Below, piece after piece: positions 44,800 through 54,424 of a stretch of DNA of 64,000 nucleotides. The DNA lies in assembly GCF_022811845.1 (NCBI RefSeq), contig NZ_CP064266.1, forward strand, positions 1,984,001 to 2,048,000, given 5' to 3'. Each line of letters opens with the position of its first letter. Position 1 is the stretch's first letter. This stretch comes from Bacillus pseudomycoides. Its GTDB lineage: Bacteria; Bacillota; Bacilli; Bacillales; Bacillaceae_G. The translations under genes were made by a program, and so were the position numbers. The notes beneath the pieces were generated by a model. It was not told the DNA's origin, did not search any database, and saw nothing but the letters and a program-made list of their open reading frames with translations.

Positions 44800-45462
44800 A
44801 TGGTTGAAATGTTTATAAAAAGAATACTGACTGAACTGAAGGAAACTGATTACTATGCAATTTTGAAATTAAAAAGTAATGATAAAAAAAATGATAATGG
44901 CCTAGTATTTATTACTGAGCAGGAAAATTACGCCTCTTTCAATCTGAAAATTTCAAATATTATATCCAGTGATAAAGAATTGTTAGAAAATTTTACAATT
45001 AGATACGGGGATCATCCCATGCTAGATAAAGAAAATAGTTCGAATGGTGGAGATGAGATCTCTATTCAAGTTATTGGTAATAATTGTTGGAACAAAGGGG
45101 ATATATTCATAGAGAAAAAATGGAAATCGGCAGAAATCCTCCATTCAGAATTAGAGGGATTTGTTAAGGGAAAGATAATAGATCTTTTTACAATATCCGA
45201 TGATAAGAATGACTTTTATTCAATGGTGAGAAGACGGAGCATACTGCAGCGTCTCCCATATGTACATCCCTATGATAAAAACAGTAATACTTTAGTAAGG
45301 GACCTTGGTAAGCTAGATTATGTAAAGAGTCAAAACGAAGAGGATCCCCTTCAAATATATAAAGATGCTTTTACGAATTGGGAGTATGAAAAAGCTTTGT
45401 TTGTAGAAGAAAAAACTGAGCAGATGAAAAAGCAAGGACTTCGAGTAATAGATTGGGTATAA
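44800..45462 (+). CDS. Unrecognised protein of the NRPS locus
   Basis: A 220-residue soluble protein with AAGAGGAG upstream, 20 bp after the radical SAM gene. It is rich in Asp, Glu, Lys and Asn, with ILQRLPYVHPYDKNSNTLVR and NWEYEKALFVEEKTEQMKKQ near the end. No signal peptide, membrane segment or cofactor motif is visible. I do not recognise the family. Close coupling to the radical SAM gene suggests a partner or substrate-handling protein. Confidence 0.6.
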   Translation: MVEMFIKRILTELKETDYYAILKLKSNDKKNDNGLVFITEQENYASFNLKISNIISSDKELLENFTIRYGDHPMLDKENSSNGGDEISIQVIGNNCWNKGDIFIEKKWKSAEILHSELEGFVKGKIIDLFTISDDKNDFYSMVRRRSILQRLPYVHPYDKNSNTLVRDLGKLDYVKSQNEEDPLQIYKDAFTNWEYEKALFVEEKTEQMKKQGLRVIDWV

Positions 45463-45497
45463 AATACTTTAGAAAACTATCCTGAAGGAGAATATAT

Positions 45498-46370
45498 ATG
45501 AAATATATTGAAGAAATTGTCGAAGATTTAATTCAAAGTATCAATGATGAACTTTCGGAAGATCTTAGAATAGGATTTGTTACAGGAAGCTATGTAAGAC
45601 AACAATATGCTATCGATGAACCGAATGTAAATATTTACCTTGTTTCCAAGGCTGATAAATATGAGGCTGTAAATCTTAGGTACAGAGATATGCTAGGAGC
45701 AATTATTAATCGTTGGAAAGATAGAGTTGAAATATTTATAGATATTCATCCATATCTCTATAGTAATAGAACAGCCGAATTAAATCTCCCGCGTATTAGC
45801 CTAACAACCAATGTTTTTGATGGCTCTGCTGAGGATAATAGATATAACATGCCCTCCAATATTGGGAATGGATGGAATAAAAGTTATCGCTTAATATGTC
45901 AGGATGAAACAGTACTGAATTCATTAAAAAATACTGTTTATAAGAATGAGATGTGGTGGAGAGAGAGGGAGTTTGGTTTCCGTATGTATAAACACCAACT
46001 TGAGGCGTTACCTCATGTATACGATTTTAAAGTACGGCCGCTCCTGTTATATAGGGAATCTTTACATTATGCCGAGGAAGTAATTAGAGATGGTGTCGGT
46101 ATTAAACTAAGTGATCAGGAATTACAGGAGGGAGGAGATTTAGATATTATCCATCATTGGAGGCAGAAATTGTTAGAATATTACAATTTTCGCTATCATA
46201 AGAATACGGCAAATTTGGTTAGTGAATTTATTGAGTTTAAGAATGCTCCAGTTGAATATCAGAGTTCTTATGAAGGAGCAGAACGTTGTTATATATGGGC
46301 TATTAAAGTAATGCATGCATTAAATGAAGAATTACACAGTGAATATAATCAATCAGTACAGGCAGTGTAA
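45498..46370 (+). CDS. Nucleotidyltransferase-like protein with altered active site
   Basis: A 290-residue protein. The segment GFVTGSYVRQQYAIDEPNVNIYLVS resembles the G-S...DxD motif of minimal nucleotidyltransferases, and VEIFIDIHPY could supply the third acidic residue. The usual D-x-D is here E-P-N-V-N, so catalytic carboxylates are missing or shifted. The C-terminal half is helical (HHWRQKLLEYYNFRYHKNTA). AAGGAG precedes the ATG. It might be a repurposed or inactive transferase; confidence in the fold is modest. Confidence 0.5.
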   Translation: MKYIEEIVEDLIQSINDELSEDLRIGFVTGSYVRQQYAIDEPNVNIYLVSKADKYEAVNLRYRDMLGAIINRWKDRVEIFIDIHPYLYSNRTAELNLPRISLTTNVFDGSAEDNRYNMPSNIGNGWNKSYRLICQDETVLNSLKNTVYKNEMWWREREFGFRMYKHQLEALPHVYDFKVRPLLLYRESLHYAEEVIRDGVGIKLSDQELQEGGDLDIIHHWRQKLLEYYNFRYHKNTANLVSEFIEFKNAPVEYQSSYEGAERCYIWAIKVMHALNEELHSEYNQSVQAV

Positions 46371-46424
46371 AGATAAAGATGTATAAGATTCTAATGAGTA
46401 AAAATACTTAACATTGACTTCTGA

Positions 46425-46466
46425 GTTAACCTTTATTGAGTACATATACATTCAGTAAAGGTTAAC
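46425..46466. repeat. 11-bp inverted repeat before the dehydrogenase gene
   Basis: GTTAACCTTTA (46425-46435) and TAAAGGTTAAC (46456-46466) are exact inverted copies 20 bp apart in the 160-bp spacer. It is not followed by a T run, so an operator or mRNA structure is more likely than a terminator. Confidence 0.6.
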
Positions 46467-46530
46467 ATTTAAATGGAAAAAGAGTATGAATATCTTAAGA
46501 GGATGATTTTGAAAAAGTGAGGAGAATAAA

Positions 46531-47517
46531 ATGAAAAAAACATATAATGTAGGAATTATTGGATTAGGTTTCTTTGGTAGATTGCATCTTGATTCATTAT
46601 ATAAAAATAAAGATGTCAACATTGTTGGTGTTTGTGATTTGTCTATAGAGAAGTGGAATGAGATTAAAAATCATTACAAGGATATTAATTTTTACACTGC
46701 CGTCGATGAATTACTGGGACAAGACAATATTGATGTGGTACACATTACAACGGATGAAGAAACCCATTATGAAATCGCTGCCAAAGCTCTATCCTACGGA
46801 AAGCACATTTTTATGGAAAAGCCACTTGTTACCGATTTAACCCAAGCAAACATTTTGTATAAAAAGGCAAAGGAGAAAAATTTATCTATTGGAGTAGGCC
46901 ATCTTCTTCGTTTTGAATCGAGACATAAAGATTTAAAAAAAGCCATTAAGGGCGGTACGCTGGGTTCTATAGAATGTATTACATTACGTAGAAATTTTAA
47001 GAAGGGCATGATTGATCATTATGGTAGGGTAAATGCCTTTATTACAGCACTAGTACACGATATTGATCTCGTTCAATTTTTTAGTGAGTCAAAAATTATA
47101 AAGGGAAATGGTGTCCAACTGCTTCCTAAACTAAAATCTTATCAGTTTAATTCTGCAGTCTTAGAAACAGAAAATTCTATTGTGTGTTCTTTAGAGAATA
47201 TATGGTTATTACCAGATGAGTATCCATATGATATGGAGTTTGAAGTGGTCATTTATGGAACTCAAGGCACAGCGAGAACAAGGATAAATCCAGATGTAGA
47301 ATATTTTACAAAAGATACTAAGTATAGTGAGCTTTTGATAAATGACGCCTTGGATAAGGAACTTAAACATTTTATTGAGCATGTATTGTACGATGTAGGA
47401 GAATTGCAACCAACTTTGGAAGAAGCAATTCACAATGTCGAAATTGCTCTCCACTTGGTAGAGCAATCAAAACATAATAAATTGGTTGATGTACAAACGG
47501 GGTATAGCTATGTCTAA
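46531..47517 (+). CDS. Gfo/Idh/MocA-family oxidoreductase
   Basis: A 328-residue protein. The N-terminal Rossmann fold has GIIGLGFFGRLHLDSL (NAD(P)-binding GxGxxG) and the EKPLV strand (HIFMEKPLVTDLTQAN), followed by the family's alpha/beta substrate domain. These enzymes oxidise or reduce hydroxyl groups of sugars, inositols or related acids. GAGGAG lies 7 bp before the ATG. Its end overlaps the next gene by 8 bp, so the two are coupled. In this setting it may help make an unusual building block. Confidence 0.87.
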   Translation: MKKTYNVGIIGLGFFGRLHLDSLYKNKDVNIVGVCDLSIEKWNEIKNHYKDINFYTAVDELLGQDNIDVVHITTDEETHYEIAAKALSYGKHIFMEKPLVTDLTQANILYKKAKEKNLSIGVGHLLRFESRHKDLKKAIKGGTLGSIECITLRRNFKKGMIDHYGRVNAFITALVHDIDLVQFFSESKIIKGNGVQLLPKLKSYQFNSAVLETENSIVCSLENIWLLPDEYPYDMEFEVVIYGTQGTARTRINPDVEYFTKDTKYSELLINDALDKELKHFIEHVLYDVGELQPTLEEAIHNVEIALHLVEQSKHNKLVDVQTGYSYV

Positions 47518-48706
47518 TATTATAAATAAGGGCGAAGCTATAAATTTATTAAAAAAACTTATTAGCATTCCAAGCCAGGTAGGTCAAGAAAATGAAAATG
47601 GAATGATTGAATTTGTTAGTAGTTTTTTGCACGAATTAGGTCTCAAATACTCAATACATTATACAAGTATTGATAAGCTACATGAAAGGCCAAATTTAAT
47701 TTGTAAGGTAGATTTTGATGAGGAAGGACCCTGTATAATTTTAAACGGTCATACAGATACTAAACCAGCTTATCAAATTCAAAGTAGTAACAAAAATTGG
47801 AGTTTCAATCCTTTTGAAGGAGAACTATTTGAAAATAAGCTTTACGGTCGTGGCTCTTGTGATATGAAAGCAGGTTTAGCTTCCTATTTAGTAGTTATAA
47901 AAAGTCTCATGGAAAAGAAGGAAAGTCTTAAAGGGTCGATTATACTCCAATTTGTAGCAGATGAGGAAATGGGAAGTAATTTTGGAATGAAAAATTTACA
48001 AGAGTTTTCTAAAATAAGAGCAGATTTAGCAATTGTTGCAGAACCTACTGATAATGATATCTGTATTGCAGAGCTAGGGAATCTGTGGATTAAGCTAATC
48101 GTTAAAACTCAAGATGGTCATGCAGGGTTTGCCTGGATGTACGAAAATGCCATTGATCATTCTAATCGCGTTATAGAATCCTTTAGACAAGCAATAGATA
48201 CAGTTAAAAGTGAAACGCGGGATGCACTCTTTCCGAACCATCCTGCATTAAACATCGGATCTATAAGAGGGGGGCATCATCCGGGAAGTGTTCCAGGTTA
48301 TTGTGAAGCTTTATTAGACATACGTATTAGGCCAAACGAAACACAAAAGCATTATCTTGCATTAACTCAAAAAATAGTTAAGGAGTACCTAAGAGAAAAT
48401 CAGGGTGTTCAAATAGAGATAACAGAGTACTTAGGAGGGGGATTTCCTCCGGGGCAAACAAAAAAAATAGGGCCTTTAATTCAACAACTTCATGATATAA
48501 ATAAATTACATAATGGTTCAGAAACGTTAAAAGGATTTTACGGAGGGTCTGATGCTTATTATTTCATGAAAAATGATATACCAACTGTTGTATTTGGACC
48601 AGGTAGTTTACACCAAGCTCATGCTGTGGATGAATTCGTATCGCTAGATCAATATCTAACGTACATTGAGATCTTACATGCATTTTTAGAACAGAATTTA
48701 GCGTAA
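47510..48706 (+). CDS. M20-family metallohydrolase (ArgE/DapE type)
   Basis: A 398-residue protein. Metal ligands are visible: NGHTDTKP (His and catalytic Asp), GRGSCDMKAG (bridging Asp), VADEEMGS (Glu-Glu, base and ligand), AEPTDND, and the late FYGGSDAYYF with a following His (LHQAHAVDE). Family members remove acyl or succinyl groups from amino acids or cleave small peptides. ATG 47510 overlaps the dehydrogenase stop; the frame opens earlier at 47486 but without a site. It could release a protecting group from an intermediate or from a prodrug peptide. Confidence 0.87.
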   Translation: MSNIINKGEAINLLKKLISIPSQVGQENENGMIEFVSSFLHELGLKYSIHYTSIDKLHERPNLICKVDFDEEGPCIILNGHTDTKPAYQIQSSNKNWSFNPFEGELFENKLYGRGSCDMKAGLASYLVVIKSLMEKKESLKGSIILQFVADEEMGSNFGMKNLQEFSKIRADLAIVAEPTDNDICIAELGNLWIKLIVKTQDGHAGFAWMYENAIDHSNRVIESFRQAIDTVKSETRDALFPNHPALNIGSIRGGHHPGSVPGYCEALLDIRIRPNETQKHYLALTQKIVKEYLRENQGVQIEITEYLGGGFPPGQTKKIGPLIQQLHDINKLHNGSETLKGFYGGSDAYYFMKNDIPTVVFGPGSLHQAHAVDEFVSLDQYLTYIEILHAFLEQNLA

Positions 48707-48743
48707 GGAAGGGATCGTTATTAATTCTAGCAAACTTACAGTA

Positions 48744-50087
48744 ATGAAAAGTCGGTTTCCGAGTTTGGTAACTAATCAAGCTCGTTTAAAATTGTATCAA
48801 AAGGATGTTTACTTTGAAAAAAACTTACCATCAGCTGTAATCCAACCTAATAGTATTTCTGAATTAATTGCAATAGTGAGAGAATGTTTTAAATCAAATC
48901 TTTCGGTGGTTATAAGAGGTGCTGGTACAAGCTACACGGGGGGGGCTACTCCTTCAAAGGACTCCATTGTAATTCTCACTACAAAGCTTAACAAAGTATA
49001 TGAAATTAATATTGAGGAAGAATATGCCATAGTTGAACCAGGGATGGTAAATGCAGAGTTAAATAACATTCTTGAAAAATATGGGTATCATTTTTGTCCA
49101 GACCCAATAAGTAGGGCTGTTTGTACTGTTGGAGGAAATGTAAGTCAGAACGCTGGGGGACCTAACTGTTTGTATTATGGTGTTACATATGACCATATTT
49201 TGGGGATGGAAGTTATTTTGACGAATGGAGAAATCATTAAGGTTGGGAATATACCAGGTAGTGATACAAATATGAATTTGAAATCCTTATTTATAGGTTC
49301 TGAAGGAACACTAGGTGTCATAACTAAAATATGGGTAAAAATTGTTAAGATTTCCACATATAAACAGGGGATAAAACTAGTATGTCCGACTACAGAAATA
49401 GCTACTAATATAGTGAATAAATTAATTAACGAAGGGATTAAGCCACACATCTTAGAAATGCTTGCTGCTCCTGCACTTCCTGGCTCTACTAATATAGTAA
49501 AAGATAAGGAGATTTATCCTACTCTATTAATTTCTTTTGAAAGTGAAAGTGAACCAGAATTAGGAAAAAAAATTAATAGATTTAAGAAGGTTATGGCTTT
49601 GTTTCCTGTTGAAATTATACCATTCTCAGACAATCTTATGGAAGTAAGAAGTAGGCTATTGAGCTCCAGATTAAAATTATTGAGAGAAACTATTCCCCTT
49701 AAGTCTAAACAATACCTAGTAGATGCAGTTGTACCAAGAAGCAAATTATTGAATATACTTAACCATATTGAGGAAATAGCTCTTAAATATCAGGTTGTAA
49801 TTCTAAATACATTTCATGCTGGAGATGGAAATATTCACCCCTCCATTTTATATGATGATTCTCTAGAAGAGAGAGATTATTTAAAGAAAATTACAGATGA
49901 AATCCTTTCATATTGTGTGAAATTAGGGGGAAGTATCGCAGCAGAGCACGGAATAGGATTGGAAAAAAGAAGAAATCTTAAACTAATGTATAACGAGAAT
50001 GAAATACGATTATTAAGAAAATTTAAAAGTATTTTTGATCCTAACAATCTTTTGAATTCTGACAAAATCTTTGATCTAGAGGAATAA
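48744..50087 (+). CDS. FAD-linked hydroxyacid oxidase subunit, GlcD-like
   Basis: A 447-residue protein. The N-terminal FAD domain of the PCMH/VAO type has VVIRGAGTSYTGGATPSKDS and GGNVSQNAGGPNCLYYGVT. The C-terminal domain has HAGDGNIHPSI and AAEHGIGLEKR. GlcD oxidises glycolate or similar 2-hydroxyacids together with GlcE and GlcF, which follow immediately. AAGGAAGGG at 48705-48713 is too far from ATG 48744 but well placed for an in-frame ATT at 48720, so translation might begin there. The substrate in this cluster is unknown. Confidence 0.85.
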   Translation: MKSRFPSLVTNQARLKLYQKDVYFEKNLPSAVIQPNSISELIAIVRECFKSNLSVVIRGAGTSYTGGATPSKDSIVILTTKLNKVYEINIEEEYAIVEPGMVNAELNNILEKYGYHFCPDPISRAVCTVGGNVSQNAGGPNCLYYGVTYDHILGMEVILTNGEIIKVGNIPGSDTNMNLKSLFIGSEGTLGVITKIWVKIVKISTYKQGIKLVCPTTEIATNIVNKLINEGIKPHILEMLAAPALPGSTNIVKDKEIYPTLLISFESESEPELGKKINRFKKVMALFPVEIIPFSDNLMEVRSRLLSSRLKLLRETIPLKSKQYLVDAVVPRSKLLNILNHIEEIALKYQVVILNTFHAGDGNIHPSILYDDSLEERDYLKKITDEILSYCVKLGGSIAAEHGIGLEKRRNLKLMYNENEIRLLRKFKSIFDPNNLLNSDKIFDLEE

Positions 50088-50092
50088 TAAAA

Positions 50093-51070
50093 ATGAAAAT
50101 ATTTAAACCGAACTCTACAAAAGAAATAAATCAAATATTCAGGGAGGAAGTTCGAGTACAGATTCGTGGTCGGAATACCAAAGGATTTTCTTTAAATCCT
50201 AACTATCCAGTTTTATCTACTGAAAATCTTAACAATATTCAATACTATAACCCTACAGATTGTTTAGTAACTGTTCAACCAGGAATTTCGATGGAAGAAT
50301 TATATAGTACATTAGCTAAATATAATCAAACCGTTTATCTGGATCAGATGTTTCTTCCGGCGGGAACCGTTGGTGGAAGACTTTCTATGCCATCTATATT
50401 CCCCCTAGAAATTGTTAAAGGAGTAAAGGATAGCCATATCACTCGTATAGAAATGTGTTTACCAGGTTGGGATACTGTTTCTTTTGGAGCTAATACTTTG
50501 AAGAATGTAGCAGGATATCATTTAGAAAAATTGTTAAGTGGCACATTAGGATTACTGGGATGTATTACAAGTGTTACGTTAAGGACTTATCCTTTAAGTG
50601 ATTCTAACGAAATTTGGCTGATTGAATGTGGTTCATATGAGGAATTACGGGAGATGGAAAAATTATTTATGAATGAACTAATTGCTACGGGGACTGACTA
50701 TTATAATGATTATTCGAGATATTGGGTAATTATAAAAAATTTACCTAAAAAGCTTTTGGCAAATGTAAAAAGTGCAAATTCTATGAATATATTGGGAGAT
50801 ATCAAAGAGTTTTCAAGTATAGTTAAGGCGCCCTTAAATTATATCGGATCTTTTAAAGTGATGAAGAAGGATGAATTAGGAAAGTTGCACAATTTGGCTA
50901 AGAAGAATGATTGGTTTATTGTAGGTACTAATCGTTCACAGTACTACAATATCCTGGCAAGGGATAAGGAGACTGTAACCGCACTGAATAGTGTTGAAGA
51001 TAATTTACATAACGATTATTTCCTACAAGTGTTTAAAAATTATATAGATCCAAGGAAAGTACTTTGTTAA
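50093..51070 (+). CDS. FAD-binding subunit, GlcE-like
   Basis: A 325-residue protein, a second PCMH-type FAD domain: VRVQIRGRNTKGFSLNPNYP-like start, VQPGISMEELYSTLAKY, and GTVGGRLSMPSI, with LKNVAGYHLEKLLSGTLGLLG as the flavin-binding loop. GlcE is the small flavin subunit of the glycolate-oxidase complex. It begins 5 bp after the GlcD-like gene, so the pair is clearly one operon. Confidence 0.8.
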   Translation: MKIFKPNSTKEINQIFREEVRVQIRGRNTKGFSLNPNYPVLSTENLNNIQYYNPTDCLVTVQPGISMEELYSTLAKYNQTVYLDQMFLPAGTVGGRLSMPSIFPLEIVKGVKDSHITRIEMCLPGWDTVSFGANTLKNVAGYHLEKLLSGTLGLLGCITSVTLRTYPLSDSNEIWLIECGSYEELREMEKLFMNELIATGTDYYNDYSRYWVIIKNLPKKLLANVKSANSMNILGDIKEFSSIVKAPLNYIGSFKVMKKDELGKLHNLAKKNDWFIVGTNRSQYYNILARDKETVTALNSVEDNLHNDYFLQVFKNYIDPRKVLC

Positions 51071-51077
51071 AGGAGCA

Positions 51078-51881
51078 GTGAGCAAAATAGATATACTTAA
51101 TCAATGTATAAATTGTGGCCTGTGTTCATCGGTTTGTCCTACCTATTTAGTTAGTAGGGATGAGTATTTATCTCCTAGAGGAAGATTATTGCTACTACAG
51201 GAATATATTAATGATTCTGACATGGATATAGCAGATTTAGCTGATACATTTTCGAATTGTTTAGCTTGTGGGGCTTGTAAAACGGGATGTCCCCTAAATG
51301 TTGATACTACTACATTACTAAATTGGGGTATGAAATTAACTGATTGTATTCCAAAAATAGATAGAGAGTATGTTGGCATGTTTGTTAAAGATAATATTGA
51401 TTTCCTAAAGGGTTCTAAGTTAGCTAACATCGAGAGCCTTCAAAAAAACTTGAGGAAGTTAGATGTGTTTGATGCGGAATATGATATCCTATATAACCTT
51501 TTACAGAAAGCTATAGGGAATATTCAATTAGAAAAGGTGAATAATAAGGTATGCTTTCTAAAGGCAAAAATTGATTTGCATCAGAAAAATATAAATAGTG
51601 ATACTTGGTCCTCCTTATTTGCACCATTTTTTATGGATTGTTGTGATGTGGAGGATACTGGGATTGGAATAAGAGGAAGTAAATACTATTATGGGAAAGA
51701 TGCCTATATTGCTAATGAATTACTAGAGAGATGTACAAATAACATAATAAGCGTAAATCCAGATTTAATAGTATTGACGAGTCCATTTATCGATATCAAA
51801 GTGATAAAGGCACTAAAGCATTTACAATTCAAGGTGTATACATTATCTGAGTTTTTAGATGAAATGATTTCTACTAAATAA
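51078..51881 (+). CDS. Iron-sulfur subunit, GlcF-like (short form)
   Basis: A 267-residue protein with two ferredoxin-type motifs, CINCGLCSSVCP and CLACGACKTGCP, for two 4Fe-4S clusters. The tail (FFMDCCDVEDTGIG) keeps a reduced version of the Cys-rich CCG domain. GlcF proteins usually have about 400-450 residues with two CCG domains, so this is shortened. It passes electrons from the GlcD/E-like flavins to an acceptor. GTG start 7 bp after the GlcE-like gene, with AAAGGAG close by. Confidence 0.8.
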   Translation: MSKIDILNQCINCGLCSSVCPTYLVSRDEYLSPRGRLLLLQEYINDSDMDIADLADTFSNCLACGACKTGCPLNVDTTTLLNWGMKLTDCIPKIDREYVGMFVKDNIDFLKGSKLANIESLQKNLRKLDVFDAEYDILYNLLQKAIGNIQLEKVNNKVCFLKAKIDLHQKNINSDTWSSLFAPFFMDCCDVEDTGIGIRGSKYYYGKDAYIANELLERCTNNIISVNPDLIVLTSPFIDIKVIKALKHLQFKVYTLSEFLDEMISTK

Positions 51882-52038
51882 ATGTAACTTTTGCTAGATT
51901 AAGGAAAGTACTCAAAAAATCACTATCTTTGGAATATATATACAAGGACTATGGACGAAAAGTGATTATATTATAATAAGGTCTTTAATATTATATATTC
52001 TATTTCAGTTATTTTAAATTTTAAAGTATATAAGTCAG

Positions 52039-52743
52039 GTGAGTATTATAGATATTTTATCAATAAAGTTACCTCAGGGAGATTACAATCAAATAAATGA
52101 ACAACTAAAAAGTCAATTCCCATGGCTTATTACTAATGATATCCTAGCCCTAAAAAGAGACATCGATCAGTTACGATCTTTCTTAGGAAGGCTATTACTC
52201 GTCTACATGTTACGTAAAAAAGCATTGATCTCCAGTATAGGGGAAGTATGTATTCTTAAGAATTCTTCTGGGAAGCCTTATATAAAGGAAAGGCCTAATA
52301 TCCAATTTAACATATCCCACTCAGGCCAATGGGTAACATGTGCCGTTAGTAACCAAAACGTTGGGATTGACATAGAGGAAATAAAGCCTGTTGATTATAG
52401 GGCTTTATTAAATTATTTTTTAAGTTCCTATGAAAAGAATCTCTTTAATTATGTTCTTGAAGAAAATCAATTAAAATACTTTTTTTGTATATGGACAGCA
52501 AAAGAGAGTTATGTCAAAGCTATAGGACTTGGATTACAGATTCCTCTCCATTCATTTAGTGTAGTAAACAATAAAATCATAAATAATACCCACAATAGTG
52601 AAACTCAAGCGCTCTTTAAAATTAAGACTTATTCGAGTTTAGAAGGTCACATATTAACAGCATGTGGAAGAGAAAATTGTTTTCCAGAAGATGTATCCTG
52701 TATTGAATTTGAACATTTAATAAATTCAATGCACATAAATTAG
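52039..52743 (+). CDS. Sfp-type 4'-phosphopantetheinyl transferase
   Basis: A 234-residue protein with the family motifs FNISHSGQWVTCAVSNQNVGIDIEEI (Mg2+-binding DxE) and FCIWTAKESYVKAIGLGL (WxxKES). It transfers phosphopantetheine from CoA to the Ser of carrier domains and so activates both NRPS proteins. GTG start with a weak site, in a 157-bp spacer after the GlcF-like gene. It is 22 bp before NRPS 2, consistent with a dedicated activator. Confidence 0.92.
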   Translation: MSIIDILSIKLPQGDYNQINEQLKSQFPWLITNDILALKRDIDQLRSFLGRLLLVYMLRKKALISSIGEVCILKNSSGKPYIKERPNIQFNISHSGQWVTCAVSNQNVGIDIEEIKPVDYRALLNYFLSSYEKNLFNYVLEENQLKYFFCIWTAKESYVKAIGLGLQIPLHSFSVVNNKIINNTHNSETQALFKIKTYSSLEGHILTACGRENCFPEDVSCIEFEHLINSMHIN

Positions 52744-52765
52744 GAGTTAGTAAAGGAGGGGCAAA

Positions 52766-54424
52766 ATGATGAATTCCTATCATAAACATAGTTCTGAAAA
52801 TATAATCAGCTTATTTGAAAAACAAGTTGATTTAGCGCCACATAATCTAGCTATATTATTTAATGGGGAAACAGTCACTTATGAGGAGCTAAATCAAAAA
52901 TCTAATAAATTAGCGCATTTCTTAAAAGAAAAGGGAATTGGTTCTAATAATACTGTAGGGATTATGTTAGACAGATCCATCGAAATGATATATGCACTTC
53001 TTGCAGTTTTAAAATCAGGAGCTGCTTATGTTCCTATAGATCCATCTTATCCTAAATCAAGAATAGATTTTATTATTAGTGATAGCAACCCTACTATGTT
53101 ATTAACAGAAAAAAAATATATTACAGAGGAGGGAATTTGTCCTACGAAGGATGTTTATGAAATACTTTCATATGATTTAAATACATATAATTTAAATATA
53201 GATCTAAACCCTGATGATTTGGCATATATCATTTATACTTCGGGAACTACTGGAAACCCTAAAGGGGTTATGATTCAACATAAAAGTATAGTTAACACTA
53301 TTAAATGGAGGAAAGAAGAATATAAGTTAGGATACAATGATGTTGTTTTGCAATTATTCTCTTTTGCATTTGATGGATTTATTACTAGTTTTTTCACACC
53401 AATTGTCTCGGGAAGCAGTGTAGTGTTAGCTCAGCATATAGAGGCAATGGATCCTATGGCTATTCTCAGTAATATAAGAAAGTTTAAAATTTCACATTTT
53501 ATATGCGTACCACCTATTTTTAAGGCTCTTATTGAAATTGCAGATCCTAGTCAACTCTGTAGTTTAAAGTCTGTTACACTAGCTGGAGATAATATCGGTA
53601 TAGATTTAATTAAGTTTTTTAATAATAAAGGTTTTCAATTTGAATTAGTTAATGAGTATGGACCTACAGAAAATAGTGTGGCTTCAACTATTTGTAGGGA
53701 AATCAATAAAATGGGTACCATTACAATCGGAAAGCCTATTTCTAATACCTATATTTATATTGTAGATGAAGAGCTCAATATGGTACCTTCAGGAGTACCG
53801 GGTGAACTTTGTATAAGTGGTGTCGGAGTGGCAAAAGGCTATATTAATCAACCTGATCTCACTAATGAAAAATTTATTTCTAACCCTTTTCAGGAGGGAC
53901 AACGGTTATATCGTACGGGGGATTTGGCAAGATGGCTGCCTGACGGGAATATTGAATTTCTAGGGCGTACTGATCATCAAGTCAAGATTCGGGGATATCG
54001 TATCGAAACAGCAGAGATTGAACAGATTCTTTTGACCTTCCATAATATAAAGGATGCTCTAGTAATACCTATATATTCACAGGTAAAAGAAGCACAGTTA
54101 TGTGCATACATCTGCAGCCATAGCCCAGTTTCTATACAAGAACTTAGAAGATATCTAATGGATAAGTTACCAGATTATATGATTCCTGCCTATTTTGTGC
54201 GTATAGAACAATTTCCCCTAACCCCGAATGGAAAAGTTGACCGTAAAGCTCTACCAGAGCCTGAACGGATAATTGATACGGGGAGGGGATTTGTTCCAGC
54301 TGTAACGATAGTAGAAAAGGAATTAGAGAAAATCTGGTGTGAAATCTTAGATTTAGAGGGCGTAAGCATACTGGATAATTTCTTTGAATTAGGAGGAGAT
54401 TCGTTAAAATTGCACGTATGGTGA
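52766..54424 (+). CDS. NRPS 2, first part: adenylation and carrier domain
   Basis: A 552-codon frame after AAAGGAGGGG. The adenylation domain spans about 15-470: VTYEELNQKSNKLAHFL, IIYTSGTTGNPKG, NEYGPTENS, YRTGDLARWLPDGN, KIRGYRIETAEIEQ and LTPNGKVDRKALP. The carrier domain reaches FFELGGDSLK. Pocket residues read by eye (D-G-T-C-V-A-E-V-A) are closest to a tyrosine-type code; this is a weak prediction. The frame breaks right after DSLK because the run has four A. The near-identical second copy at 57,530 has five A and reads on as KIARMVMQV. So this and the next CDS are very probably one 2,090-residue protein. Confidence 0.88.
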   Translation: MMNSYHKHSSENIISLFEKQVDLAPHNLAILFNGETVTYEELNQKSNKLAHFLKEKGIGSNNTVGIMLDRSIEMIYALLAVLKSGAAYVPIDPSYPKSRIDFIISDSNPTMLLTEKKYITEEGICPTKDVYEILSYDLNTYNLNIDLNPDDLAYIIYTSGTTGNPKGVMIQHKSIVNTIKWRKEEYKLGYNDVVLQLFSFAFDGFITSFFTPIVSGSSVVLAQHIEAMDPMAILSNIRKFKISHFICVPPIFKALIEIADPSQLCSLKSVTLAGDNIGIDLIKFFNNKGFQFELVNEYGPTENSVASTICREINKMGTITIGKPISNTYIYIVDEELNMVPSGVPGELCISGVGVAKGYINQPDLTNEKFISNPFQEGQRLYRTGDLARWLPDGNIEFLGRTDHQVKIRGYRIETAEIEQILLTFHNIKDALVIPIYSQVKEAQLCAYICSHSPVSIQELRRYLMDKLPDYMIPAYFVRIEQFPLTPNGKVDRKALPEPERIIDTGRGFVPAVTIVEKELEKIWCEILDLEGVSILDNFFELGGDSLKLHVW

